Below are positions 25,104 to 36,395 of a stretch of DNA of 64,000 bases, in pieces. Origin of the DNA: Earliella scabrosa (Eukaryota > Basidiomycota > Agaricomycetes > Polyporales > Polyporaceae); NCBI GenBank assembly GCA_022605405.1, contig JABYQQ010000031.1, positions 310,001-374,000 of the forward strand, read 5' to 3'. Position 1 is the first letter of the stretch. Each line of letters begins with the position of its first letter. A program made the translations under genes and the position numbers. The notes under the pieces are model-generated. The model was not told where the DNA came from. It searched no databases and was given only the letters and a program-made list of their open reading frames with translations.

Positions 25104-25263
25104 AGTGGCAGAGGAATGAATGAGGAGTAAGATCTAGTAAACCAACACAAGGGAACCGCGTTATATACATACGTGTCTGCCTGCCTTGGACACAGTGATA
25201 CTCGCAAGGGAGACTGCTTACGTGCGCTCAGGGAGGCAAAATAGCACCGAAACGATGGTTCCC

Positions 25264-25334
25264 TGCATTAAGGGGGAATCGAACCCCCGGCGGGTCGATG
25301 GCAACGACCCAGGTTACCACTACCCCATTAATGC
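25264..25334 (-). tRNA. tRNA-Gly(GCC)
   Basis: On the minus strand the cloverleaf closes: acceptor GCATTAA/TTAATGC, D arm GGGT/ACCT, anticodon stem GGTCG/CGACC with loop TTGCCAT (anticodon GCC), and T arm GGGGG-TTCGATT-CCCCC. The discriminator base is A. There is no intron. A TTTT run lies a short way downstream and may end Pol III transcription. Confidence 0.95.
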
Positions 25335-25720
25335 CTCCATCTCTCACGGCTATGTTGCTCTTGATCAGAGCATGGCGTTCAATCCAACCTCCATCACGGT
25401 TGGTTTACCTTAAGCTTGGTATCTCCAAACTTACTACAATCATAGGATCGCAGCTCGCAAAGCGTATCAGTGCAACATGTCCATGCTAGCAGCGTCACCT
25501 GGCACACTTTGCGTTCGAGCTTCTCTGATATCATGCGCCGTGGGAGCATGTGCAACAGTGACTTACTACATCCATGGCGTACCACCAGAGGCGTTGGCTC
25601 AGGCTCCGACTCCGTTCCCACTGGACGTGTCGTTCCCTGTGCCGCTTAACGTCGCCCATCTGCTTGGGCGCACGCGCATCGGATGAGACGCACTTGGCCT
25701 TTTCGGTAGATACTCTCCGG

Positions 25721-25728
25721 TATATAAG
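25721..25728 (+). promoter_or_regulatory. TATA box of short-chain dehydrogenase 1
   Basis: TATATAAG about 90 bases upstream of the ATG at 25817. The rest of 25335-25816 shows no gene. Confidence 0.5.
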
Positions 25729-25816
25729 ACAGGTCAGTCTTTGCACTGTGGGCCTGAGGTGTTGCCGACCATTGAATCTGATCACTACTCACTGCAGGCT
25801 GCAAGACCGATCCGCC

Positions 25817-27166
25817 ATGAGCACCCCTAGTAGTACCGAAGCCACCAAACGCGTCGCGATCATCACCGGGGCCGCAGAAGGAATCGGGCGAGCCATCGCG
25901 CAGAGGCTCGCGCGGGACGGGTTCGACTTGGGGCTCTTTGACCTCCCGAGAGCGAAAGACCGGCTCGAAGGGCTCGCGGAGGAGCTGGAGAAGGCGCACG
26001 GGACGCGGGTTGTGTGCGTCCTTGGAGACGTGTCGCAAGAGGAGGACGTGAAGCGGCTCGTTGAGGAGGTCGTGCAGGAGCTCGGGAGCCTGTATGCGGT
26101 GAGCTCTCTCTCCAACACGCGTCGACTGCACGGGAGAGCTGACCATGCGTCGTTGGTTCTGGTATAGATGATTGCGAATGCGGGTGTGGCGATCAACCGC
26201 CTTCTGCATGAAAGTAGGCATCCGGGCCTCAGACCATGGCTCAACGTGATGCGGTGCTCATGTGCATCTCCTCTACACAGCGCCGACGGAAGAGCTCGAC
26301 AAACAGCTCAATATCAACGTCAAAGGCACCTTCTTCTCGTACAAGTACGCCGCGATCCAGCTCATCAAGCAGGGCACCGGCGGTCGTCTCATTGGCGCAG
26401 CGTCCGTCGCGAGCAAGAAAGGTTCGCAGTCCTTCCTGCAGGCTGTTCGTCTCCTGTCACGTCCGCAGACCTTGAAAATCATTCTGCTGCTTCTCAGGCT
26501 TCCCGCTGCACGCGGCGTACTGCGCTGCCAAGTTCGCGATTCGGGGCATGACGCAGTGCGCCGCGATGGACTATGGCAAGTACGGGATCACCGCCAACGC
26601 GTATGCACCCGGGGCCATCGAGACCAAGCTCCGTACGTCTCTCCTGCGCGCCCAGTCTCGTAATTTCAGAAAGTGACCGGCTCTCGTCCCTTTGCCTATG
26701 GGGGCTGCAGTGGACGACCTCGACGTGTGGCACTCGGAGTCGAAGGGAGTCCCGAGGTACACCTGGAGCAAGTCGGTGAGCGTCGATACATCTTGGCCTT
26801 GGCCGGGTCACGCACGACTCGCGAGTCGAGAGAAGCTGATGAGACTGATGACGGTGGGCGCGGTGGTTTGTTGGGTTTGTAGATTCCGAATATCCAAGGG
26901 CATAATGGGCAGCCTGAGGACGTCGCCAAGCTGGTGTCCTTCCTCGTCTCGGACGACGCGGCGTTTATCACTGGTGCGTGGCTCGGACATAGGCTTCTTT
27001 CGTTCATGTCAGTTGACCGCGGAACTCATAATCTCGTCCCGATCTCTCGTCGTTTGTAGGGCAATCGGTGAGTGGTCTTCCTGATGTGCGCGAGGACATG
27101 ATGTGCTCAACCTCTTGTCGTGAACGTGTGTAGTACAACGTCGACGGAGGGCTCTGCTTTGACTGA
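25817..27166 (+). CDS. Short-chain dehydrogenase/reductase 1 (acetoin/diacetyl reductase-like)
   Basis: A classical SDR with the NAD(P) motif 'ITGAAEGIGRAIAQ', 'IANAGVA', '[12 protein letters not shown]', a Ser-containing 'GAASVASKK', the catalytic 'YCAAK' and the C-terminal 'AAFITGQSYNVDGGLCFD'. The layout matches acetoin/butanediol dehydrogenases ('NINVKG', 'RGMTQ', 'QPEDVAKLVSFL'); the real substrate is unknown. The first exon is 25817-26098 (94 codons). Later exons resume at 'MIANAG', 'TPTEELDK', 'GFPLHAAY', 'LDDLDVWHS', 'IPNIQGHNG' and 'GQS', and the last ends in 'YNVDGGLCFD'. All junctions are GT-AG and in phase. No signal peptide, so cytosolic. A broken paralogue follows 400 bases downstream on the same strand. 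Confidence 0.9.
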
Positions 27167-27572
27167 AGAACGATCGAGCTACTATACCCCGTCCGAAGTC
27201 TTTGTCGGAGACAAATGTACGATTAGGACTCCAGCAGCAAGAATACATGTGTACAGCCGACACCCGAGCAAGCGAGTACTAGCTACCTAGTCCCCACCGG
27301 CACCCGGCAAGCTATCACCAACGTTCCCGCGGTCTGTCCTTCTCGTCTTCTCTTCTTCTCTCAGGTCCAAGCTCCGCAGGTTCTCATCCGCCATGCCCAT
27401 CGAAGGCAGCTCAGGTGTCGTGCGAACCTCGCATATCGGAAACCGCATGCCACACAAAAGCGGGTTCGCACATCCGCGCGGGTGCCCTCGCTCGCGCTCT
27501 TTCTTCCCTCTGATAGTCGGGTCGTCCATCGACACTTGCCGGGCGAAGCACTCACGATACGCGCGACACACC

Positions 27573-28976
27573 ATGACTACCTCATACTCACCCGGTCCGT
27601 CCGCCGCTGGGGCACCTACACCTACAACTACTCCGAGACGCGTCGCAATCATCACGGGCGCCGCGGAAGGCATCGGGCGCGGGATCGCGCGCCGGCTCGC
27701 GCGGGACGGGTTCGACCTCGGCTTGTTCGACCTGCCGCGCGCGCGGGAGCGGCTCGAGGGGCTCGCGGCGGAGCTCAGGAGGACAGATGATGGGATTGGG
27801 ATTGGGATTGGGATAAGGGTCGTGACGGTTTATGGGGACGTGGCGGTGGAGGAGGACGTGAGTCGGCTCGTGGAGGAGGTCGTGCAGGAATTGGGAGGGT
27901 TGTATGCGGTGAGTGGTTGTGCGTAGCTCTGAGCTCGTCCGAGAGCAGGAGGCGGAGGTGGAGGCGGCAGGATCGTTTAGCTGACTAGTCATGGTGGTGG
28001 CTGGCTCGATCTGTAGATGATCGCGAACGCGGGTGTGGCGATCAATCGTGTGTTGCATGAGAGTGAGTGCCTCTGTGAAGTGCATATGAGTACGCCGGTG
28101 AGACTGATGGGACACTTACTAGCGCCGACGGAGGAACTGCTGAACATCAACGTCAAGGGAACCTTCCTCTCGTACAAGTATGCGGCAATCCAGCTCATCA
28201 AGCAGGGCACGTGAGGGCGGATCGTCGGCGCCGCTTCGATTGCGAGCAAGAAAGGTCGCGGTGTCTTGCTGTTATCTGCGTGGCCTTGCGCGTTCTGATT
28301 TCCTGAACTTTCCTCCTCGTCGATCGGGGACAGGTTTCGCGGAGCATGCGGCGTACGTGGCGACCAAGTTTGCGGTGCGCGGTATGACGCAGTGCGCGGC
28401 TATGGATTATGGGAAGTATGGGATCACGGTGAATGCGTACGCTCCGGGCGCGATAGAGACCCCGTTGTGTGAGTAGCTGAAGACCTCTGTCGCACCTTGT
28501 GATCTTTGACACTGGATTATTCCTCGATGATGCACATTGGCAGTGCACGGACTGGACGAGTACCACTCGAAGATCTCTGGGCAGCCGAGGGGCACTTGGA
28601 GCAACTCGGTGAGTGTTGGCACATCGAACGCGTTTCCGACTTGGAAAATGTGATACACTTACATATGGCGTTCGTACGCAGTTCACCAACATCCTGGGCC
28701 GAAACGGACAGCCGGAAGACGTGGCGAAGCTCGTGTCGTTCCTCGTATCGGACGACGCGGCGTTCATCACTGGTAAGTGACTACTACTTAAGGCGCTGGA
28801 TCTTCGGATGTGCGCATAAATTCACGGAACGTTAATGGTAATCCTTGTGAATACTTACAGGGCAATCGGTGAGTCCCTATGTCCGCGAGCTGCCTCTCAT
28901 CACTGGCTAGCGTTGCGGCTGACAATCATGCTTGCGCCCGTAGTACCTTGTTGATGGAGGTGTCTGCTTCGATTGA
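27573..28976 (+). pseudogene. Short-chain dehydrogenase/reductase 2, premature stop
   Basis: A tandem paralogue of the preceding dehydrogenase with the same exon layout: 'ITGAAEGIGRGIARRLARDG', 'MIANAGVAINRVLHE', '[12 protein letters not shown]', catalytic 'YVATK' and C-terminal 'YLVDGGVCFD'. Two lesions are visible against copy 1. Three residues (DKQ) are missing before 'LNINVKG', and an in-frame TGA at 28212-28214 replaces the Gly codon in '[12 protein letters not shown]'. The stop falls before the catalytic Ser and Tyr. Splicing around it would remove conserved residues and break the frame. The first exon also carries a hexanucleotide expansion encoding alternating Gly-Ile. The downstream exons stay open, so the stop is recent or a sequence error. 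Confidence 0.8.
27792..27815 (+). repeat. GGGATT-type hexanucleotide tandem repeat inside SDR2 exon 1
   Basis: About four units, the last imperfect, read as Gly-Ile repeats in a segment where the paralogue has an ordinary loop ('KAHGTRVV'). Confidence 0.8.
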
Positions 28977-30272
28977 GGTCGAAGCCTTGTCAAGTGGTTG
29001 CGATTGAGGCTTGGGGGACTCCAATACACTGTTAATCGGAATTCAAGTCCACTGTCCCTCCGGAAGAACGAACGGCATGCGGATTGACTCCCTGTTTAGG
29101 CTACCTGTCACTTGTCTGGCATGGACTAAGATGGATTAGCAGTAGCCGAAGTCTAGTGACCGACACCTCCGGAGGGTGGCGCGGGCGGCGTTTCAGTGTA
29201 AGGAAGAGCCATATTCAGCTCCAGGACGCGAGCCAAGGTGTGTAGAGGACAGAGAGTCGCCATGCGATTCGTCGTCGCACAAAAGGTCGGATGGATGATA
29301 TGACTCGTGCCTATGATATCGAATCAGACGCGACCTGTCGGGCGTGCATGGCCGTGAAACATGGCAGTGAGACTAGGTCGGTAGCGATTTCAATGGTTTG
29401 TAATTGCGTAGATCGTGAGGCGTATTTGACAAGTCTTTGAATGTGGGCGAGACGCGCTGCTATGCTGCTTGCGAACTGCTGAAGACTTCCATGATGTGAG
29501 TCGATGGGTCGCGCGTACCCCAGGCCCCAGCGGCCGCCGCCCGGGCCCGACAATGAGGAGGTACGGCGTTTCATGTATGAGACAGGGGTCAAGTGCGCCT
29601 CAAGTTCTGCCTATTAGTTGAGAGTGTCGTCACGCTAACCACAAGGTCGTCTGACAGCGCGGCTAGAGCTGTGCATTTCTGCTAAGGTTTGAGCGGCTTG
29701 TTGGATCCGGGCGATTTGAGAGGGCGAGCGCGGATCGAAGGTTGCATAGATCATCTGTAGAAGGGTGCGGAGCGACAGATGGGGGGTGGCAGTCCATCAT
29801 GGTGCTGCTGCATGTCGGTTCGATTTTCGCATAGCGATGCACTGACTTGGGACACGGTCACGCGGCCGCGACGCATGGGAAGCCTTGGAAGGATTACTGA
29901 TCAGTTGAGGCTGCCAGTGCCGGCGCAGAGACGGCTCGATGCAGAGTCACACGCAAGCGTCCAGAGAGGAAATAGACTCGTCGAATTTCGGGAGGTGGAC
30001 TCGGAATCAAGGAGTGCGATGAATGCGACGAGCAGGTCGACAGAGGGCGGCGTGACATTGACAATGCGGTCATTGTCGGAGTTGATCCAATCGAGGGATA
30101 GTCCTACTCAGCTAGCGTACTTAACTGTCACAGGCTCCGGCTCCCGTCCTGGCCTGACCTCCCCACCCTTTCCCTGCCTACGCTCACCACCCTCCCCGTC
30201 CTCCGACGGCAGCGATCAACCCATCCCGCACAGCGCGAGCCACTTTGAATCTCGAGATTGCCGACACCCGCC
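28977..30272. other. Intergenic region before the P450, no gene recognised
   Basis: About 1.3 kb with no domain. A 259-codon open frame (29779-30558) runs into P450 exon 1 in another frame and looks like chance. The P450 promoter must lie here; no clear TATA box was seen near 30200. Confidence 0.5.
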
Positions 30273-32745
30273 ATGGCGCTCCCGTCCCTCCCGCCCGGCC
30301 CGCGCTACCTCTTTCGGCAACTCCCAGCCGTCGCCATCCCTCCCGCGACCGTCTACGCGCTCTCCTTCCTCTCTCGCGAATACCTCACTTACAACGCCCC
30401 TCTCTGGCTGCTTGGGATTGCATACGCTCTCTCATGGCCCATCGCCTTCACGGTCCTCGTCCAATGGAACATCTTCACCAATCTGCGACGTGCGCGCTCC
30501 TGGGGCGCGGTCATGCCCCCCGTGGTCAAACACAAGCTCCCGGGGAGCTTCGACTTGATCCAGAGGATGTTTAAGGTTGATCAGGGAGGATACCTAGGTC
30601 AGTCGTCGCTCTCGTATATACTCTCGTGCTGTCACGTTCGAGTATCCTCGCGATACCCTCGGTCGGGCTGGAAGCAGATCCTGTCTGACTGGAACCTCCA
30701 GCCGAAATCCTGTTCCGGTGCTCGGAGGAGTATGGCTGGACATTCAACTTCCGGGTTATGTTCGAAGATCGAGTGCGTCTCTCCCTCTCTTTGTTCTCCG
30801 TGTGCGACCTCGAGCGCGCCACCTCTCGCAGATCTTTACCAGCGAGCCTGAATACATCAAGGTACGTAGCTTGTTGTCTCAGTATGCATCCTCGCTCACC
30901 TATCACAGACCTTCCTCGCCACCGACTTCAATAGCTATGAGAAAGGACCCTTGCTCTACGAGCAGCTCAACACGCTGCTTGGCGCTGGAGTGTTCAACTC
31001 GGACGGTGCGTTGGCTTGTTCGCCATGCCCTCCGCATGTGTTTTGACCCACGATACTCGTACAGGGGACATGTGGAAGTACGTCAAGATCCCCTATCCTC
31101 CCTTTGCTCGAAATTGACTTGTCGGACCTTGCTCAGGTTCCACCGAACGATGACCCGGCCCTTCTTCAGCAAGGAGCGCATCACGCACTTCGACATCTTC
31201 GACCGCCACGCCGAGCACGCGCTCAACAAGGCCTCCGCCCGGCTCAAAGAGGGCGTGCCCGTCGACTGGCAAGACCTCGTCTCGCGCTTCACGATGGACT
31301 CGGCGACCGAGTTCCTCTTCGGTAAAGACGTCCGCTCGCTCGACGCCCCGATCCCGTACCCGTCCGAGCACCCGCTCCACAGCGTCGGCTCGCGCGATGC
31401 AAAGGTGCACCCCGCAGACCGGTTTGTGCGCGCGTTTCAGGACGGGCTGGAGGCGACTGCGATTAGGGGCAGGTATTTGCAGTCGTGGCCGCTTTTTGAG
31501 TTCTGGGGCGATCGCGTGAAGAGGCACCTGCAGGCGGTGGACGAGTTCATTGACCCGATCGTGGAGGATGCCGTTAGGAAGAGCAGGGGCTCGGAGAAGA
31601 TCCAGGTCGGGAACGATGAGGAGGAGGATGTGGAGAAGTCTGGGAAGGACTCGGTCAGGGACGGGGAGTCGCTATTGGACCACCTCGTCAAGTTCACGGA
31701 CGGTGCGTGTTCGCGTCTCTCGCTCTGCACGCACGTTATCATTCATAATCCATATTCAGACCACAAGGTGATCAAGGACGAGACACTGAACATCCTCCTG
31801 GCGGGACGCGACACGACCTCATGTACCCTCACGTTCGCGGTGTACGCGCTCTCGCAGCACCCGGACGTCCTTGCTCGGCTCCGCGCGGAGGTGTTGAAGG
31901 TCGTCGGCCCCGCTCGGCGCCCGACTTACGACGACGTGCGGGAGATGAAGTTCATGCGCGCGTTCACCAACGAGGTCCTCCGGCTCTATCCACCTGTGTA
32001 AGTGCTAGTCCTTGTGGTGGCGGGCCGAGGTTGGGAGAAGTGCTCACGACATCTATGGGTTGGTCACAGCCCGATCAACTCGCGCTGCTCGATCAAGCCG
32101 ATGCGCTGGAAGAACACGACCCCTGGTCAGCCGGACCACTACATCCCGCCCCGCTCGCGCTGCCTGTACTCGGTCCTCGTCATGCATCGCCGCACGGACC
32201 TCTGGGGGCCCGATGGTGCGTCGAGCTCCCCTTTCTTTCGTTTCACTTGATGACCGACGACGGGGCGATGTGTAGCACTCAAGTTCGACCCGGACCGGTT
32301 CCTGGACGAGCGCGTACAGAAGTACCTCGTCCCGAACCCGTTCATCTTCCTCCCGTTCAACGCGGGACCGAGAATCTGCCTGGGACAGCAGGTGCGTCCG
32401 TTCCCTCCCCCGAGTCTCCTCATACTTGCGCGCTGACTCGTGCGCCACCACTCTCCCACAGTTCGCGTACAACGAGGTGTCGTTCATGCTCGTGCGCCTC
32501 CTGCAGCGCTTCTCGGGAATTCGCCTGAGGGCGGACGCCCACCCAGCGGCGATCCCGCCGCCGGGCGCGGAGCGGAGCAAGTATGCGGTCGATGGGTGCG
32601 AGAGGGTGTGGCTGCGGAGTCATTTGACGGCGTATGCGAAGGTGCGTGGTTCTGCGGTTCGGTGAGCTGGGGCTGGGGCTGATGCAGATGATGCGGAGTG
32701 CAGAATGGGCTGTGGGTCGAGATGGACGAGGTGGCGCAGGAGTGA
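30273..32745 (+). CDS. Cytochrome P450, CYP63-like, 11 exons
   Basis: A membrane-bound fungal P450 of 607 residues. Eleven exons (30273-30597, 30702-30772, 30832-30861, 30909-31005, 31065-31077, 31137-31702, 31760-31997, 32070-32215, 32276-32391, 32462-32641, 32704-32745) sum to 1824 bases. The N terminus has two hydrophobic stretches, then 'FTSEPEYIK' and '[10 protein letters not shown]', the I-helix 'AGRDTTSC', K-helix '[10 protein letters not shown]' (ExxR), 'FDPDRF' and the heme loop '[10 protein letters not shown]' with Cys530. Length and motif wording match the basidiomycete CYP63 family, known for oxidising alkanes, aromatics and other xenobiotics; the substrate here is not known. A decayed copy of its 3' end lies at 43.5-44.0 kb. 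Confidence 0.92.
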
Positions 32746-32909
32746 GCGCGTGGGTGGAATCGTGATATGGTGGCGGTTGTACGGTGGCGTGTTTCTTGTA
32801 TTCTATGTGTGTACAGTATGACTATACAGATGCGAGCCGTCGATCAGCGGTAGGCTCAATGCGACCACACCCGTCCGGCGAGAGGTTGTCTAGGTACCGT
32901 ACCTCGCCG

Positions 32910-33200
32910 GATAGTCCTCACCACATCATCGTTGTAGGTCTGGTACAAGACATTCTCGCTGCGCAGGTCCCCGTGCTCCATGTCGTTCTCATCGAAGTGC
33001 AGGTGCTTGATGGCCTCGCGGACCCGCGCCGTCGGAGAGGTGGTAGTCCCCCTCCACTTAATGTTGACTATCATGAATGGCATACGGCCAAGCCGGGTTA
33101 TGCGCCGTGTAGCGCGCCACAGTAGACGACCTTGGGAGCATCGGCGGCGTCGACGATGAACCGGCGCGGTGGCGCGTTGTGAACTTGACGATGAAGGGAT
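32910..33200 (-). pseudogene. Protein-kinase-like relic A
   Basis: Minus-strand fragments in shifting frames: 'DPFIVKFTTR', 'VDAADAPKVVYCGA' and 'VREAIKHLH' followed by 'HGDLRSENVLYQT'. The last resembles a kinase catalytic loop (HGDLRxxN). Frames change between fragments and stops intervene, so it is dead. It lies between the P450 and F-box gene A, and a matching fragment occupies the same position next to F-box gene B. Confidence 0.55.
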
Positions 33201-33446
33201 CATTGGGATGCGGCCGGTCGACCCGGGACATATATACACATCGTACAGGCTACACACCACGCAATACGGCAGTTCGGGTCAGCGGTTGACAAGAACTTCG
33301 GCCCCGTCAAGCGCGAGACGACGATGATGGTCGCGGATCTAACACCATCGCGAGTGCATGGAATAAGGATTCGGCTCAGAGTCCCTATGCAGAGAAGCGG
33401 GCCAGCTTAGTACGATGCCAAACTGAGATTCGCTATGAAACCCCAC

Positions 33447-35183
33447 TCACTTGTGCCGTTTGTCGTGCTCCCACACCACACGCGGCTCCGCGCCCGCCGT
33501 GCGCCGTGGATAAAACTCGATCCATGCGCTGAAAGGCTCCCCGTGGCAGATCAGCGCGACGAACTCGAGCAGGGGGCACGCCTCCATTATCCCAACCACT
33601 TCCCATCCCCGCGAGTCTCGGAGCGTCCTTCTCCATTTGTATCTGTCAGACATAGACTGAACGTACGGCGGACACTCGTCGTGGAAGTCGAGGTTGAGGT
33701 GCGCGGTCCGCAGAAGGCGGAGGTCGGTCAATATGCGGAGGATACGCTCCTGGGTATTGGCGCAGTGAGTCAAGCGAGCAGGAGACGGAACGCAAGAGAC
33801 TCGTTGTGCTCACATAGTCGACCAATGCAGCCCGATCGGCGCGATACCGATGCAGGGCGAGGTGCTCGAGTTGCGGAAGCGCAATCACCAGGTGTTTGAG
33901 CAGTTCATCGTCCTCGTCGGCCGTATGCACGATGTAGACGAGCTCCATGCGCGATAGGCGAGGGAGTGACATCCGCTTCAAGATGTGCAGGCACTCGGTG
34001 GCGGTGAGAATTGGCCGAGAGAAGCCGCTACCGAGCCAACCGAGGTCGTGATAGTATCGCGGCCAATCTCGTAAGGTTAGGATGGTGAGGCGGCTGGTGT
34101 CGATGGAAAAGATGGCGTCATCGATGTCTGGATACGCAAGTTGAAGAGACTCCAGCTGCCACTGGGATTGTGCCGTAGACTGGTGTCCTAATATCGGGGC
34201 TCTACCAGCTCCACGTTTTGCTACCATGATTGATAGGTGTCGTAGCTCGGGTAGGCATGAGAGAACGGGTCGGAGTAGATTGGTCTGGGCGTTATCGAGG
34301 TACCTCCCATGTACTGATAGGGAACGCAGGCGTGGCCAAGGCAAGGCAGCCATTGCTGCGAACGGTGTCGTCTCCATCGGCACATGAAGGGATTCTGCTG
34401 TGGCGTTCATGGGAAGGATGACACGGGCCAAGCAGTGTGCTTCAACTGCGAGTTGATCCTGGAGACTCGCATATGGGATCTCGTCCATCGAGGCAAGTGC
34501 ATGCCACACCTCTCGCCAGACGGTCATGTTGTATGAGAAATGAGAGAGCCGACTGGGAACGATCGGAAGATCTTCGATTGGATCAGGATACGGGTCAACG
34601 CCAACAAAAGCAGAGGCATCGTTGATGGTGATGGATGTAATCGTCGGTGTCGAGAGACACTTGCTAAAAATATCCCAGCCTACTCCTAGACAGTCTTCTC
34701 CAAAGGTTATCGAGCGAACCGTCGGTAAGACGTATAGCTCCGTCCCAGGTAAGATGCGGGACTCGGGATCAGCGATGCTTTGTGGAACGTTAATCCAGCA
34801 CAATTAGAAGGATTGGTCGGACGCACGGGACTTTTTCAGTCATATAGGTGAGATGGCTATGTGCTCCGTCAGCATACAGTCACGTTACAGCCCGATCTCA
34901 CCAAAGAGACTGACCGGACGAAAGGGCGGATGGCCGTAGGAGGCATCCCGGAAAGTCCGCGTGAGTGAGCGACGCAGCGGGAAAAAAGATGAGGAGCGCA
35001 GAGTTCTCGAACATAATGAGATGTGAGAGCCACATTGCAGAGAGAGCCCTGGTCCTCAAGCATTCGGATTGCAATGAGGTTGAAGACATCTTCATCGATG
35101 ACACTTTCTAGCTGTGCACCTCCGAAGTCAATATCGCTGTCGTCCGCCTAGATGCAGCCTCTTACCGATATCGATGATTGCAT
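33447..35183 (-). CDS. F-box protein A (493 residues)
   Basis: Four exons on the minus strand: 35166-35183 (18 bases), 34915-35111, 33814-34777 and 33447-33749, summing to 1482 bases. An F-box-like helix region comes first ('SVIDEDVFNLIAIRMLE', 'LTSHYVRELCAPHLF'), then a long leucine-rich region with 'LRSLSVHGRYL', 'LRHLSIM', 'LTLRDWPRYYHDLG' and 'LEHLALHRYRADR', and a conserved tail 'GWEVVGIMEACPLLEFVAL'. F-box proteins typically bind Skp1 and select targets for ubiquitination; here that is inference. The tiny first exon was chosen because it supplies an ATG and a phase-perfect junction and is matched in genes B and C. Genes B and C are intact paralogues. Confidence 0.85.
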
Positions 35184-35989
35184 CGGTTCAATCTTGTGAT
35201 GTGGGCGGTGGAAAGCGTGTGGAGAGAGTCACGCAAGAACTGTGGGATTGCTAACCGGCGCCTCGCTCAAGACGGCGCTTGCATGTACTAAGCACGGCAA
35301 AGCAGTGCCAGCCAGCGGCCTGCGAACGACTCGTGTGCACAACAATTGAGACACTGCCTGGGACTCAGCCTTGGATTGAGTTCCGCCAAAGAGGCGACAA
35401 CTCTCGTCCAGGTGAAGCTTACGCACGGAGACTGACGGAGGCAGCCTTGGGGATCATTTGAGCCTCGCGAGAGGGATCGCGTCACTTGCGGTTTGGGCAA
35501 TCTCGCCCGGATTGCAGAGAGTCGGCGGAATACGGTGATTCTTGAGCTACGAGGGAGTTATCATTCTATAGCGACTGTGGCGCATCACTCACCCATTCAC
35601 TCAAGAACAACGCAACTCCTACTATCCTGGAACGGACAAAAGACAGTAGTACCGATATGGAGCGGAACACGTTGCTACGCGTGTGCACGGTTTGTTCTCC
35701 AACAACTGGATACCCTGATTCTGACGGAATTCTGTACCAGCCGATGATCGTGTGATGTTTATGGTTGTTCAAGAAGAGGTCAAGGGTTCCGATTCTGAGT
35801 CCACGAGTGCTTCTCCCCACTCGGACAGACACGGGTGGTTTGCGCTTAGTGCTTCCCTCTTGTTATACCGTCCCAACCAAGGCTTCCAGAAGACCTTCTA
35901 GAGTCTCCGTTTCTCGTGGCGCAATAAGAATTCCTTGGCATCGAGTAGAGCGTGACATCGGCACCAAGGCATCGCCGTCAGGATTCGAG
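35184..35989. other. Intergenic, no gene recognised
   Basis: About 800 bases between F-box gene A and the small gene at 36.1 kb. Short frames only, with no motif. It includes the promoters of two divergent genes. Confidence 0.45.
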
Positions 35990-35997
35990 TATAAATA
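35990..35997 (+). promoter_or_regulatory. Strong TATA box of a small gene
   Basis: TATAAATA, a textbook match, lies about 100 bases before the ATG at 36097. Confidence 0.5.
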
Positions 35998-36096
35998 CGG
36001 GGTTGTTTCTGCGAGTCGCATTCTCCAGATATCCACTGACCCAGCTTCTACCATCCGCCAATCCCTACACTCAAGCATCTCCTCCAAACTACAAGC

Positions 36097-36395
36097 ATGC
36101 AGACCGCAACAGCAGACCGTGACGACACTGTGCCACCTACCGGCTTGATATTTAACCTTCTTCAAGCACATGACATCTGGGCAGAAGACGGCGCTCAGTA
36201 TCGCGGCATGCTACTGGTGAGTAACCCCATGACCTCCATCTTGTCATTATGATACCTAACAACCTATTAAACCGTCAGGCGGAAGCAGTCCTTGAAGGGC
36301 TCAAGCCTTTTCATGGTGCGCCACATGGTTTCTACCTCGTGAATGTACCCGGCAGAGAAGAAGCCATGGTATCACTGCGTTTTTGCCCAAGGTAG
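36097..36395 (+). CDS. Small two-exon protein of unknown function (78 residues)
   Basis: Exons 36097-36216 and 36279-36395 join in phase across a normal intron (GTGAGT...CAG). The product is acidic and soluble, with 'GLIFNLLQAHDIWAEDG' and 'FHGAPHGFYLVNVPG'. I do not recognise the family. The stop sits inside a possible donor (AAG|GTAGAT), so the gene may continue into exons I cannot resolve and this could be only the N terminus. Support is the good TATA box, the phase-correct intron and protein-like composition. Confidence 0.4.

Noticed and set aside
27792..27815. Telomere-like repeat
   Set aside because: The unit is GGGATT/TTGGGA, not TTAGGG, and it lies in a coding exon.
28211..28246. A novel intron starting GTGAGG that removes the TGA from dehydrogenase 2
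   Set aside because: The nearest acceptor gives a 36-base intron and deletes '[11 protein letters not shown]', including the catalytic Ser. Using the next real acceptor breaks the frame.
29779..30558. 259-codon open frame before and across the P450 start
   Set aside because: It overlaps P450 exon 1 in another frame, is low-complexity Ser/Pro/Arg-rich and has no motif.
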